DNA from: an uncultured Clostridia bacterium
GTDB taxonomy: Bacteria > Bacillota > Clostridia > Oscillospirales > Ruminococcaceae
Direction: 5' to 3'
Assembly (NCBI GenBank): GCA_947624555.1
Contig: CANQKW010000005.1
Coordinates: 26,767 to 90,766 of the forward strand
Length of the DNA: 64,000 nt
Below, piece by piece: positions 53,910 to 61,429 of this stretch. Numbering within the stretch: position 1 is the first letter of the stretch; the number at the start of each line of letters is the position of its first letter. A model generated the notes under the pieces. That model was not told where the DNA came from and did no database searches. It saw nothing but the letters and a program-made list of their open reading frames with translations. Both the position numbers and the translations under genes were made by a program.

Positions 53910-55004
53910 TCAGAGTGCATATAAATTCGTGTCCCAATCAGGGAAATACGGGTGGTGCCGCATATAAAGCTTATATTTCTTATGCATTGAGTTTATCAGC
54001 AGCGGAATTTTGAAAATATCCTCGTTTCTGTGATACAGTGCGATATTTAATTTCGGCGCAAAATTCAGGATAGTTTCTCTTGCGCCGTTTATTGCCTTTT
54101 CCTCAGCGCCCTCAACGTCCATTTTAAGGTATGTGACAGGCTGACCCCGAAGAAGAGTATCCGCTTTTATCATTTTTATCTTGCGGAAACGTGCTGGATT
54201 AAGCGTTCCTTCTCCTGTCGGGACAGCTTTGCTGCTCCTTCCCGAACGCAAATCGAACATAACCGAAGTATCCTCGTCCCACGCACCGCAGTTGTACGCC
54301 TCAAGAAGAGCCGAACCTATCATATAAAGGCGGCGTTTCATTTTGCGGTAATTTTTGGCGTCAGGCTCAATTGCGTAGATTTTTTTAAACTGCATAGACG
54401 TTTCATTCAGAAACTCGACAACGGTGTCTCCGTCGTACGCTCCCATATCGAGATAAATTTCCTCAATGCCGATTTTCAGCAAGTCATATTTTTCCTCCGA
54501 GGGAGTTTCACATTCAACAAGATAATCAAGCTTTCCGCTGAGCTTATACCTGATAACGTTCTCGAAAACCTTTTTCGACTGTGCGTCGGCAAGGAGTTCA
54601 TAGACTTTCTTCAGCTCATCTCTGTGTTCTCTTGCATAATCAAGAGTAAAAAGTCCCTCGCCGACAACGGGCACATTCGGCGCATAAAGCTCGTGCTTTT
54701 TTGAAATTTCCGTGATTTTTTCCATAACCTCGGGAAGCTGAGTACCAAAGCACATGAGAATTATAAAATCATCGCCGTAGGTTTCTTCTATTTCCGCAAG
54801 CTTTTTTACCCGAAATCCCAAAAAACTGTGACCTCTTACAAACTCATCGCTGGCAATTATATCGGCAACGGGTATTTCTCTTTCGTCAAGAACCGCCTTA
54901 ATTTTTTCCGCACCGTTGCCCATACCGTAAAGCACTATTTTTTTGTCTGAGGATTTCAGATAATCCCACAGACTTTCGTTAATTTCGTCAAGAAAAAAAT
55001 CCAT
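53910..55004 (-). CDS. FkbM-family methyltransferase
   Basis: 364 residues in two parts. The N-terminal 115 residues form a nucleotide-binding-like domain (KKIVLYGMGNGAEKIKAVLD) often fused to FkbM in clostridial glycan loci. The C-terminal 200 residues are a SAM-dependent FkbM methyltransferase: EEIYLDMGAYDGDTVVEF (SAM loop), YAIEPDAKNYRKMKRR, TYLKMDVEGAEEKAINGARE, and the family ending LYMRHHPYFPDWDTNLYAL. FkbM enzymes O-methylate sugars or small molecules. The ATG is four to five bases after AGGAGA, which is itself inside the end of an upstream 30-codon frame. Confidence 0.88.
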   Translation of the reverse strand: MDFFLDEINESLWDYLKSSDKKIVLYGMGNGAEKIKAVLDEREIPVADIIASDEFVRGHSFLGFRVKKLAEIEETYGDDFIILMCFGTQLPEVMEKITEISKKHELYAPNVPVVGEGLFTLDYAREHRDELKKVYELLADAQSKKVFENVIRYKLSGKLDYLVECETPSEEKYDLLKIGIEEIYLDMGAYDGDTVVEFLNETSMQFKKIYAIEPDAKNYRKMKRRLYMIGSALLEAYNCGAWDEDTSVMFDLRSGRSSKAVPTGEGTLNPARFRKIKMIKADTLLRGQPVTYLKMDVEGAEEKAINGARETILNFAPKLNIALYHRNEDIFKIPLLINSMHKKYKLYMRHHPYFPDWDTNLYAL

Positions 55005-55005
55005 T

Positions 55006-55098
55006 TTATCTCCTCAGAACAAATTTTGCCTGCCCGATTGCATTTACATACGAGCCGTTTTCTTCAAAAGACGGCTTATATGCGGTGTAATTGGGCAT
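55006..55098 (-). CDS. Possible 30-residue small protein upstream of FkbM
   Basis: A complete frame of 30 codons with ATG at 55096-55098 and TAA at 55006-55008, two bases before the FkbM ATG. The product starts MPNYTAYKPSFEENGSYV and ends GQAKFVLRR. Codons look like those of neighbouring genes (GAA, GGC, GCA, AAT). The ribosome site GGAAG stands four bases before the ATG, a weak one. The same bases can form a hairpin (AGCCGT...ACGGCT, near 55065-55085). It could be a small protein, a leader peptide coupling FkbM translation, or a remnant of a longer gene. Confidence 0.45.
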   Translation of the reverse strand: MPNYTAYKPSFEENGSYVNAIGQAKFVLRR

Positions 55099-55149
55099 TA
55101 TGCTTCCACTTTTTTACACTTTTTTCATCAATATCATATACACAGATTT

Positions 55150-55178
55150 ATTATACTACTTTTTCAGCCTTTTTGCAA
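55150..55178 (-). promoter_or_regulatory. Sigma-A promoter of FkbM operon
   Basis: Minus-strand TTGCAA (55173-55178), 17-base spacer, TATAAT (55150-55155). The leader includes the 30-codon frame. Confidence 0.75.
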
Positions 55179-55328
55179 GAGTTTTTATAGGTGTTTAAAA
55201 AATAAATTTTCAGCAAATCCTGCTATGGAAGAAAATGTGAATATTTGCCTGAAAAAGGGCAAAACTATACGCAGGCTCAGGGGAAATCGCAGATTTTCCC
55301 AACCATAAGCAACGAAAGGAATGGTAAA
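55179..55328. other. Upstream region of the M23 gene
   Basis: No gene or clear promoter was recognised here. The two CAG/GATTTTCCC-type short inverted pieces near 55280-55305 may form a small leader hairpin. Confidence 0.35.
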
Positions 55329-56069
55329 ATGAAAAATAAAAGAAACAGGGACGCAAACAATGCAAAAGGTCTTGTAATAGCCTCAGCAGTCGGTATCGCC
55401 GCCGTAGCCGGAGCTTTGGTGGCAGTTTACGGGAGCACTACAAGAAATCTTGTGCCGACAAACAATCCCTCGCCCGAAAGCCTGTGGAGCATTTCATCGT
55501 CAAATAACGAAAGCGACATACCCGTAAACAACAATGTTTCGGGAGTACCAAAGGACAACAGCTCTTCAAAAAGTTCGTCCTCTTCTTCCGAAAAACCTGT
55601 CGACAGCCCCGAAAGCTCTGATGCAGAGCCTGTAAACCGTCCCGTAAACGTCAAAGCAGGGAATATTATCCCTGTCGAGGGAGAAATTGACAAGCCGTTT
55701 TCAAACGGTGAGCTTGTAAAATCGGAAACCCTCGGCGTATGGAAAACGCACGACGGAATTGACATTCTCTGCGACCTTGAAACAGACGTAAAATCAATGT
55801 CCGAAGGCGTTGTAAAAGAGATACGCAACGACCCTGTTATGGGCGTTTGTGTCGTCGTAGAACAGACCAACGGTCTTGAAGCGCATTATTGCGGACTTGC
55901 AAAAGAGCTTAACGTAAAAGCAGGACAGCAGTTAAAGCAGGGAGAAATCATCGGAAAGACCTCCGACACAAACCAGTCTGAAATTCTCCAAAAACCGCAC
56001 CTGCACTTTGCGGTCAAGGAAAACGGCGAATGGATAGACCCCGTGTCTGTCCTTGATAATGCAAATTGA
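55329..56069 (+). CDS. M23 (LytM-type) peptidase, SpoIIQ-like layout
   Basis: 246 residues from the ATG at 55329, preceded by AAAGGAATGGTAAA. A basic start, one membrane helix (GLVIASAVGIAAVAGALVAV), a Ser/Pro-rich linker to about residue 105 and a C-terminal M23 domain. The zinc and catalytic residues are kept: His141 and Asp145 in THDGIDI, His186 in EAHYCGL, His224 and His226 in KPHLHF. So it should be an active peptidoglycan endopeptidase, unlike degenerate SpoIIQ proteins. The layout (membrane helix plus LytM domain) recalls SpoIIQ of endospore formers, but a general cell-wall role is as likely. Confidence 0.87.
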   Translation: MKNKRNRDANNAKGLVIASAVGIAAVAGALVAVYGSTTRNLVPTNNPSPESLWSISSSNNESDIPVNNNVSGVPKDNSSSKSSSSSSEKPVDSPESSDAEPVNRPVNVKAGNIIPVEGEIDKPFSNGELVKSETLGVWKTHDGIDILCDLETDVKSMSEGVVKEIRNDPVMGVCVVVEQTNGLEAHYCGLAKELNVKAGQQLKQGEIIGKTSDTNQSEILQKPHLHFAVKENGEWIDPVSVLDNAN

Positions 56070-56081
56070 TCGGCAAAAATT

Positions 56082-56114
56082 TCGGGGGAAAATAAAGGTT
56101 TTCCCCCGATTTTT
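56082..56114 (+). terminator. Rho-independent terminator
   Basis: TCGGGGGAAAA (56082-56092) and TTTTCCCCCGA (56099-56109) form an 11-bp stem followed by five T, 12 bases after the M23 stop. Confidence 0.9.
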
Positions 56115-56178
56115 ACTGAATAGCAAAAAATTAAGGCTGATTTTTCTTGTTTTTCCGTAAATTACCGCAAAAAAACAT

Positions 56179-56207
56179 TTGACAAATCATAAAAAATATG
56201 AGATAAT
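56179..56207 (+). promoter_or_regulatory. Sigma-A promoter of GH25 gene
   Basis: TTGACA (56179-56184), 17-base spacer, GATAAT (56202-56207). The start is 43 bases before the ATG. Confidence 0.78.
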
Positions 56208-56249
56208 GTATAAAGAAGGATAACTTCGGTTTACTAAAGGGGGTACATA

Positions 56250-57740
56250 ATGAAATTATTAAGAAAGGCTGCGGCCGTGTTTATTGCGGCTGCCATCTCG
56301 CTTTGCCCGTTCAATGCAGCTTTTGCAGATACAGCGGACGAACAGGCGCCGTCTGCTGCGGTAGACGATGACGGCGGCGACGCAAAAAAGCCCGACGCAA
56401 CGGTCGATGTTACCGATAAGGAATACACACCGATAGACAAAACAGAATACATAAAGTGGAATGCCGACATAAAACCCGAAGAAAACAAGAATTACTACAT
56501 AGACAGTTTCACGAAAATACAGGGGAATAAAACGGTGGTATTTCCGAAAAACAGTACGCTGGTGCTGTGCGAGGGCGCAAATCTTCAAATATATGCAGGG
56601 TCGGTGCTTTATATCTACGGAAAACAAATTATTGAGCCGAAAGGTCGGCTTACCGTTACGGGTACTTTTTCCTTAAAGGAAGGCGCAGGTCTTGAAAATC
56701 ACGGGTCAATCGTTACGACCAAAAGCTCTTTGATGAAATTTTCGTCGGATTTTGTAAATCACAATGACGGCACGGTGATTTTAAGCGGAAAAAACTACAT
56801 TTACCAAGACGGCAACTACATAAACCGAGGAAAAACGACCGTTTCTTCATCGGCAGAACTCAGCGTCACAGGCAACTATACTAACACTGAGGAGAGCTTT
56901 CTTCATCAAAAAGGAAGTTTCAAGGTAACAATAAGCGGTACTGCGACAATGGGCGGATATTACTCCCTGACAGGCGAAGTGATAAACAGCGGAAAATTCG
57001 TCTATGAAAAAACTGTACAGTACTTCAAGGGCAAGCAGGGAAGATTTGCCGTCACAAAAAGCGCAAGACTTATCGACTACCGCAAGGATTTTGTCCCGGG
57101 ACAAGTTGCGGTCAATCTGCAAAATTCGGGAATGAAAGGCGTTGACGTTTCTTCGTGGCAGGGGGCTATCAATTGGGAAAGGGTAAGAGCCTCAGGCGTT
57201 AAATTTGCGATGATACGTTCGTCTTTCGGCGATGAAAAAACGGACAAAACCTTTGAATACAACATTACTCAGGCAGCGGAGGCAGGCATAAACGTAGGCG
57301 TATATCATTACTGCTATGCTCAGAATACCAAAGATGCAAGGACCGAGGCAAAGCATTTCATTGAAACTATCTCGCCTTACGAAATTACATTCCCCGTTGT
57401 ACTTGACCTTGAAGACCCATCTCAGTCAAAGCTGGACAAAGAAGAGATAAACGCAATTGCCCGTGTATTTATCGAAGAGATACGCAAAGCAGGCTATTAT
57501 CCGATGATTTATTCCTACAGCAATTGGTTTAACGACTATATGGATATGGACAAGCTCGACTGCGAGGTCTGGGTGGCTCATTGGGGAGTCAGCGCTCCTA
57601 CTTACAGTGGCAATTACAGTATCTGGCAGTATTCCTGCGAGGGTCTTGTTTCGGGAATTGACGGATTTGTTGACCTTAACGTATGCTTTAAGGATTACGA
57701 AAAAATAATCCGAGAGGGCGGCTATAACAATCTCGAATAA
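56250..57740 (+). CDS. Secreted GH25 muramidase with N-terminal beta-helix-like region
   Basis: 496 residues. Signal peptide MKLLRKAAAVFIAAAISLCP..AFA with cleavage near residue 26. Residues 80-290 show a repetitive beta pattern (NGTVVFPKNSTLVLCEG-like, GSVLYIYGKQIIEPKGRLTV, NHGSIVTTKSS, NHNDGTVILSG) like polymer-forming or right-handed beta-helix regions. Residues 296-490 form a GH25 lysozyme domain: GVDVSSWQGAINWERV (Asp299), VVLDLEDP (Asp386, Glu388), YPMIYSYSNWF and the closing YSIWQYSCEG. It should cut the peptidoglycan glycan strand between MurNAc and GlcNAc. AGGGGGTACATA precedes the ATG. Confidence 0.92.
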   Translation: MKLLRKAAAVFIAAAISLCPFNAAFADTADEQAPSAAVDDDGGDAKKPDATVDVTDKEYTPIDKTEYIKWNADIKPEENKNYYIDSFTKIQGNKTVVFPKNSTLVLCEGANLQIYAGSVLYIYGKQIIEPKGRLTVTGTFSLKEGAGLENHGSIVTTKSSLMKFSSDFVNHNDGTVILSGKNYIYQDGNYINRGKTTVSSSAELSVTGNYTNTEESFLHQKGSFKVTISGTATMGGYYSLTGEVINSGKFVYEKTVQYFKGKQGRFAVTKSARLIDYRKDFVPGQVAVNLQNSGMKGVDVSSWQGAINWERVRASGVKFAMIRSSFGDEKTDKTFEYNITQAAEAGINVGVYHYCYAQNTKDARTEAKHFIETISPYEITFPVVLDLEDPSQSKLDKEEINAIARVFIEEIRKAGYYPMIYSYSNWFNDYMDMDKLDCEVWVAHWGVSAPTYSGNYSIWQYSCEGLVSGIDGFVDLNVCFKDYEKIIREGGYNNLE

Positions 57741-57762
57741 TCAGATGACGCAGCATAAATCT

Positions 57763-57791
57763 ATCCCCCGATTTTACGTCGGGGGATTTTT
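57763..57791 (+). terminator. Rho-independent terminator
   Basis: ATCCCCCGA (57763-57771) and TCGGGGGAT (57779-57787) form a 9-bp stem followed by T-rich sequence, 23 bases after the GH25 stop. Confidence 0.88.
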
Positions 57792-57847
57792 GTTTAAATC
57801 TCACAAAAAAATTTTCTGCGCCCGACAAAGTTTGTCGAAAAACCGCC

Positions 57848-57874
57848 TTGATATATATATATATATAGTATAAT
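57848..57874 (+). promoter_or_regulatory. Promoter with AT-repeat spacer
   Basis: TTGATA (57848-57853) and TATAAT (57869-57874) are separated by 15 bases made of the dinucleotide repeat (AT)n; the whole repeat spans 57851-57867. Adding one AT unit would give the optimal 17-base spacer. Such repeats are prone to slippage, so promoter strength could vary between cells. Confidence 0.6.
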
Positions 57875-57920
57875 GGGATTTGTGGGTTTTCCGCAAATTT
57901 TTTGAAAGGATTTTTGACAA

Positions 57921-58229
57921 ATGAAAAGGACAAAATTTATGGCTGCGGCATTGGCGGCAATTCTGGCGGTAAGCCTTTGCGGGTGCAATAACGACAGCGA
58001 ATCGAACAGCAGCCAAAGCGTAAGCAGCTCGGAAAGTTCGGAAAGCTCAAGCAGCGTACAAAGCAGCTCGGAAAGCTCTGCTTCCGAGTCGGAGCCGGTT
58101 GAAAGCGAGCCGAGCATCGATTATGTAACGCCCGGCGAGGACGAGTTTGAGTACGAGTCGGACGCAGCGGCGGGAGGAGTTGTCGTTACCGCCTATAAGG
58201 GAACGGAAGAGAACGTATACCATATTTAA
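57921..58229 (+). CDS. Short Ser-rich lipoprotein, probable remnant of an LRR surface protein
   Basis: 102 residues. Lipoprotein signal with lipobox SLCGC (Cys22 or so), then a stretch of mostly Ser and Glu (residues 25-60) and the ending GGVVVTAYKGTEENVYHI. In clostridial BspA-like leucine-rich-repeat lipoproteins exactly such a phrase (T-AYKGTE--V-IP) opens the LRR domain, but here a stop follows. Beyond it another frame reads TIFKDTKLNPYYNSIA before a stop, resembling the last LRR unit. So the LRR domain seems to have been deleted, leaving a short lipoprotein. AAAGGATTTTTGACAA precedes the ATG. Confidence 0.65.
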   Translation: MKRTKFMAAALAAILAVSLCGCNNDSESNSSQSVSSSESSESSSSVQSSSESSASESEPVESEPSIDYVTPGEDEFEYESDAAAGGVVVTAYKGTEENVYHI

Positions 58230-58233
58230 GGAT

Positions 58234-58422
58234 ACCAAGCTGAACCCGTATTATAACAGCATTGCTTGATAACAAGAAATGACTGCAATTGAAAACTGTG
58301 GTCACTTTTAATTTGATAAAAGGAGCTACTACAAACAAAACGCAAACTTCTATATGCTGAAATCAAAAACAAAAACCCGCCTGCTTTCACAGATTTTTTC
58401 GAGAAGCAAACGGGTTATAAAA
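58234..58422. other. Intergenic region with degraded coding remnant
   Basis: The first 40 bases continue the LRR-like remnant out of frame. The rest, to the terminator, has no frame or promoter that I recognise. A GATAAAAGGAGC near 58315 looks like a ribosome site without a following start. Confidence 0.4.
58371..58417 (-). terminator. Rho-independent terminator
   Basis: Arms AACCCG (58374-58379) and CGGGTT (58411-58416), extended by GCTT/AAGC pairing, are followed on the minus strand by TTTGTTTTTG. It ends the secreted-protein locus. Confidence 0.75.
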
Positions 58423-59100
58423 TTAAATTAGTGTAATTGAGAAGTCCAAGGAGTAGTCTGTTATAACTCCGTACGGATAATTCACGTCAGAGCAGGTTTG
58501 CACACATAGTTTACCACTATGCACACCTGGCTCCGCTAATTTATTGTAATCTGGAAGAACCTCAGCGGGAATCGTGATGTATCCATTTTCCGATGTACCT
58601 TGAAAATAATCGGTATACGTTTGGAAAGTGAATTCTTGAACACATTTTTCCCCCTGCATAAACGGAATTGTTGTAATTACATCGTCACGACCCAAATCAC
58701 CGCGTATGGGATATTCAATCAAATCTTCGAAACGCGGCATCAATTCAGCGGAATCTCCAGTTGTTGCTGCGCCATAAAACAAATTGATATCCTTACCGGA
58801 TTTGTTTTCCAACGTTGCAGTCATAGTAATTGGTTCTCCCGCAACATATGTGCTTTTATCCGTTATTATCGTGAGAATAACTCCATCAAAGTCCTTTGTA
58901 AAAGACTGACCATTATTCTCGTCGCCCGTTTCTGAGTTGCTGGAAACACTCTCTGTCAAATCGCTGTTTGTTGTTTCAGGATTCAAATTCTGTGAATCGT
59001 CACTACTATATGACAACCCTCGCGCAGTATTTTGTCCGGAACATGAACAAAATGCCAAAAGAGCTAACGATATCAACAAAACAACAAATAAACGCTTCAT
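58423..59100 (-). CDS. Lipoprotein with BsuPI-like Ig domain
   Basis: 225 residues from the ATG at 59098-59100, preceded by AAGGAGAGTG. Lipoprotein signal MKRLFVVLLISLALLAFCSC with Cys20 in FCSCSG, a Ser/Asn-rich linker, then a beta-sandwich. ITDKSTYVAGEPITMTATLE, NKSGKDINLFYGA and the late KLCVQTC resemble the BsuPI (intracellular proteinase inhibitor) fold, in which TLxNxSGKxI is a common phrase. Inhibitory function is not shown. It is the last gene of a run that includes a subtilase-like remnant and a propeptide-like lipoprotein. Confidence 0.62.
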   Translation of the reverse strand: MKRLFVVLLISLALLAFCSCSGQNTARGLSYSSDDSQNLNPETTNSDLTESVSSNSETGDENNGQSFTKDFDGVILTIITDKSTYVAGEPITMTATLENKSGKDINLFYGAATTGDSAELMPRFEDLIEYPIRGDLGRDDVITTIPFMQGEKCVQEFTFQTYTDYFQGTSENGYITIPAEVLPDYNKLAEPGVHSGKLCVQTCSDVNYPYGVITDYSLDFSITLI

Positions 59101-59114
59101 TAAAAACACTCTCC

Positions 59115-60197
59115 TTAATCCCTAACGTGTGCCAAAGATAGCTTCACTGACGAACCTGTTCCCTTTCGTTTTATCTCAACGGTATACTTATTGGTTGTCG
59201 ATGCGTAGAACCTTACCATTTCAACAGAATTGTTGGTTTCTTCAGAAGAATATACTTTTGTGCCGTTGATATCCTTAACAATTATGTCATAGTTAACAAA
59301 CGTTCCATTGTATATAGTTTTGTGGTCGGAACCCGATCCAGTATTACCCTTAAGCCAAGCAATGGCTATAGTTTTTGTTCCTGTGGTAAGGGGATAAAAG
59401 TCAAAAGTTTTGTCGCCATAGAGCGTATAGTATGTTTCTTGTACCGACACATTAGATATGGAGTTGGCTGCATTGATTGCGTTCACAATACCATCCCCAT
59501 CACTTCCCATTTTAGTAGTAATGGGATGATATTGCTCAACCAGCCCAACACGAATCCCGCTTCCAGAATAACCTGCGTTAGTAAAAGTATCTCCGCCAAC
59601 AATTTTATATGTATTATTTATATTGTCACAATCAATTGCATATTGACCCTCAACGTAATCAATTAAACAAACCATCGGGTTTTTCGCCACTTCAAGAATC
59701 TGCGCCTTTGTTAATGAAACGCCACGAATAAATGGTGTAAACAACCCAACACTTTCAATTTTTTTATCTTGCAACCCTGCAGATAATATAAAGTTTTCGT
59801 TTTTTGTACTATAATGGTTTTTTAAAATAGAATTACGTTCTCTGGAAACTCGATCAAATACTTTTAATGTGACCAATTGGAGCGACTCATTGTCCTCTTC
59901 GCCCAAAGAAAATGTATTCACATTTAAAGCAGCCATCTCTGTCGAAGAAATATTAGCGCGTGAAATAGCTTTTTCCTCAACATCGTTTAAATCAATGTCA
60001 TCCTTAAGTTCAATGGTCACCTGTACGACATCATCATCTGTCGCTCGCGCCAAATATTCGCTAAGGGAAACTGTTAACACCGACGAAACAACATTCGTCT
60101 CCGTCATTACACCACTAACTATCGCCGCACTTGCAGTTTGAAAGCAAAATGACATTGCGATAGAGAAAATTGCTAAAATTGATATAAACTTTTTCAT
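59115..60197 (-). CDS. Subtilase-like secreted protein lacking the catalytic core
   Basis: 360 residues from the ATG at 60195-60197. Signal peptide to about residue 25. Residues 55-185 look like an I9-type propeptide (DDVVQVTIELKDDIDLNDVE, SLTKAQILEVAKNPMVCLID). Then comes the phrase AGYSGSGIRVGLVEQ (209-222), which in S8 peptidases opens the protease domain near its Asp. Instead of some 200 residues holding His (HGT) and Ser (GTSxA), the chain goes at once to GSDGDGIVNAINAANS, which fits the end of such a domain, and a C-terminal beta-sandwich (KTFDFYPLTTGTKTIAIAWL). The frame is open, so this is an in-frame deletion or a reused propeptide scaffold. Confidence 0.65.
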   Translation of the reverse strand: MKKFISILAIFSIAMSFCFQTASAAIVSGVMTETNVVSSVLTVSLSEYLARATDDDVVQVTIELKDDIDLNDVEEKAISRANISSTEMAALNVNTFSLGEEDNESLQLVTLKVFDRVSRERNSILKNHYSTKNENFILSAGLQDKKIESVGLFTPFIRGVSLTKAQILEVAKNPMVCLIDYVEGQYAIDCDNINNTYKIVGGDTFTNAGYSGSGIRVGLVEQYHPITTKMGSDGDGIVNAINAANSISNVSVQETYYTLYGDKTFDFYPLTTGTKTIAIAWLKGNTGSGSDHKTIYNGTFVNYDIIVKDINGTKVYSSEETNNSVEMVRFYASTTNKYTVEIKRKGTGSSVKLSLAHVRD

Positions 60198-60259
60198 AAA
60201 AGCCACCTTTCTCTAAATCCCTAAATCGACAAAAGCAGTTCCACTATTGTCGTTTTGTT

Positions 60260-60847
60260 TCAGCAGTCTTGCGCAATAGGATGTTCACCGATAAAGTAAA
60301 CTATTTCATAAACACGTGGATCATCTAACAGCGAAGATACGGTATCTTTATCAAGCTCACAGCAAAAACATGCTGTAAAATCCAATACATCCGTAAGATC
60401 ATCATAAGCAATATTGTAATCACTTACTAATTCCCTGATGATCTTATCTCCACTCTTACATAAAAAACTAAACCAATGATAATTGTCCTCCAAAAGATTG
60501 GGATATTTATTTTCATATTCGTTGCGAATAGCTTCATCATCCATACGCAAATCAAGCTTTACATAAAGTTTCTCCTGCTCCACAGTTTTCAAAAGCTGTT
60601 GATCTAGACGAAATTCTTTATAGGACTGATGCTCGTCGCTGTTAGTCTGATCCTCACTAATTGTTTCAGATGGCGAATCGGCAGACGGCATTTCGCTATT
60701 TGTTGAGTACTCTTCATTACTTTCGCAAGAGGGCATTTCATATCGTCCATTTTCTTTTTCAGAACAGCCTGCGAGCGCAAACACAGACGCAACAATAGCA
60801 CACAACCAGATAGCAGAAAACATCGTTTTAATAGCTTTAAAGTTCAT
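60260..60847 (-). CDS. Lipoprotein with I9-propeptide-like domain
   Basis: 195 residues from the ATG at 60845-60847, seven bases after GGAGG. Lipobox in ALAGCSEKE (Cys near 28), then an acidic Ser/Glu-rich linker and a domain of about 110 residues: KLYVKLDLRMDDEAIRNEYE, TDVLDFTACFCCELDKDTVS and SLLDDPRVYEIVYF. The last parts follow the pattern of peptidase-inhibitor I9 propeptides (beta strand, helix, L-x-DPRV-x-x-I). It lies 60 bases upstream of the subtilase-like gene, which has the same kind of element in its propeptide. The link is by pattern only. Confidence 0.6.
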   Translation of the reverse strand: MNFKAIKTMFSAIWLCAIVASVFALAGCSEKENGRYEMPSCESNEEYSTNSEMPSADSPSETISEDQTNSDEHQSYKEFRLDQQLLKTVEQEKLYVKLDLRMDDEAIRNEYENKYPNLLEDNYHWFSFLCKSGDKIIRELVSDYNIAYDDLTDVLDFTACFCCELDKDTVSSLLDDPRVYEIVYFIGEHPIAQDC

Positions 60848-60880
60848 CGTCAATCCTCCTGTCCAATTTGTTGTAGATAT

Positions 60881-61327
60881 TTAAGGAACATTCTGCTCAT
60901 CGCTATAAATCGTGAGCGTTTCTGTCTTACCGTTCTTGTCGGTCAGCTTAAACACGGACTTTACTCGATATGTACCGCTTGTAAGATCGCTTTTGGTGTT
61001 TGACAAACGAACGGAACTTCTGTTTTCCGTTCTTGTCCACGATGCGCCGTCAACATCGTTCCATATCCAGAACCATCCGCTGTATTTTTGTAGGGTTTGT
61101 TCAACGGTTATTTTGGCGGCATTTACTGCAAAAGCTTGACTTTTGCACTCGGCTTTTGTCCCGACAATGTTCAGTTCCGAATAAGCGCTTCTGGCGATAT
61201 CATATAACGGAGAAGCACTGTTAACAATCGAGAATGTTGAAACGGTTTTCGCTGAAACGGTCGTTGTAAAGCACGTGCACAAACAAGCCGCAGTCAACGC
61301 CGATGCAATAATTTGTCTAAAACGCAT
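60881..61327 (-). CDS. Small secreted beta-rich protein, unknown function
   Basis: 148 residues with signal peptide MRFRQIIASALTAACLCTCF ending near VSA/KTV (residue 26). The mature part of about 120 residues reads like a single beta-sandwich (ITVEQTLQKYSGWFWIWNDV, SGTYRVKSVFKLTDKNGKTE). Similar short secreted proteins with a GTYRVKAVF-like phrase are frequent in clostridia, with no known role. It has its own promoter at 61383-61411 and GAAAGGAAGG before the ATG, and is the first gene after the sigma/anti-sigma pair. Confidence 0.65.
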   Translation of the reverse strand: MRFRQIIASALTAACLCTCFTTTVSAKTVSTFSIVNSASPLYDIARSAYSELNIVGTKAECKSQAFAVNAAKITVEQTLQKYSGWFWIWNDVDGASWTRTENRSSVRLSNTKSDLTSGTYRVKSVFKLTDKNGKTETLTIYSDEQNVP

Positions 61328-61382
61328 TACACATTCCTTCCTTTCGTCAAAATTTTGAAACCTTCGAGGATTTTTTGCCCCT

Positions 61383-61411
61383 ATATAATATTAATCCTTT
61401 TTCAAAGTCAA
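61383..61411 (-). promoter_or_regulatory. Promoter of secreted-protein locus
   Basis: Minus-strand TTGACT (61406-61411), 17-base spacer, TTATAT (61383-61388). It is sigma-A-like; an AAC/CGT-type ECF promoter was not recognised. Confidence 0.65.
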
Positions 61412-61429
61412 AAGGATACCCCCTAAAAT

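Noticed and set aside
55329..56069. SpoIIQ as a firm gene name
   Set aside because: The layout fits, but no sporulation neighbour (such as spoIID) is present and the intact active site is not specific.
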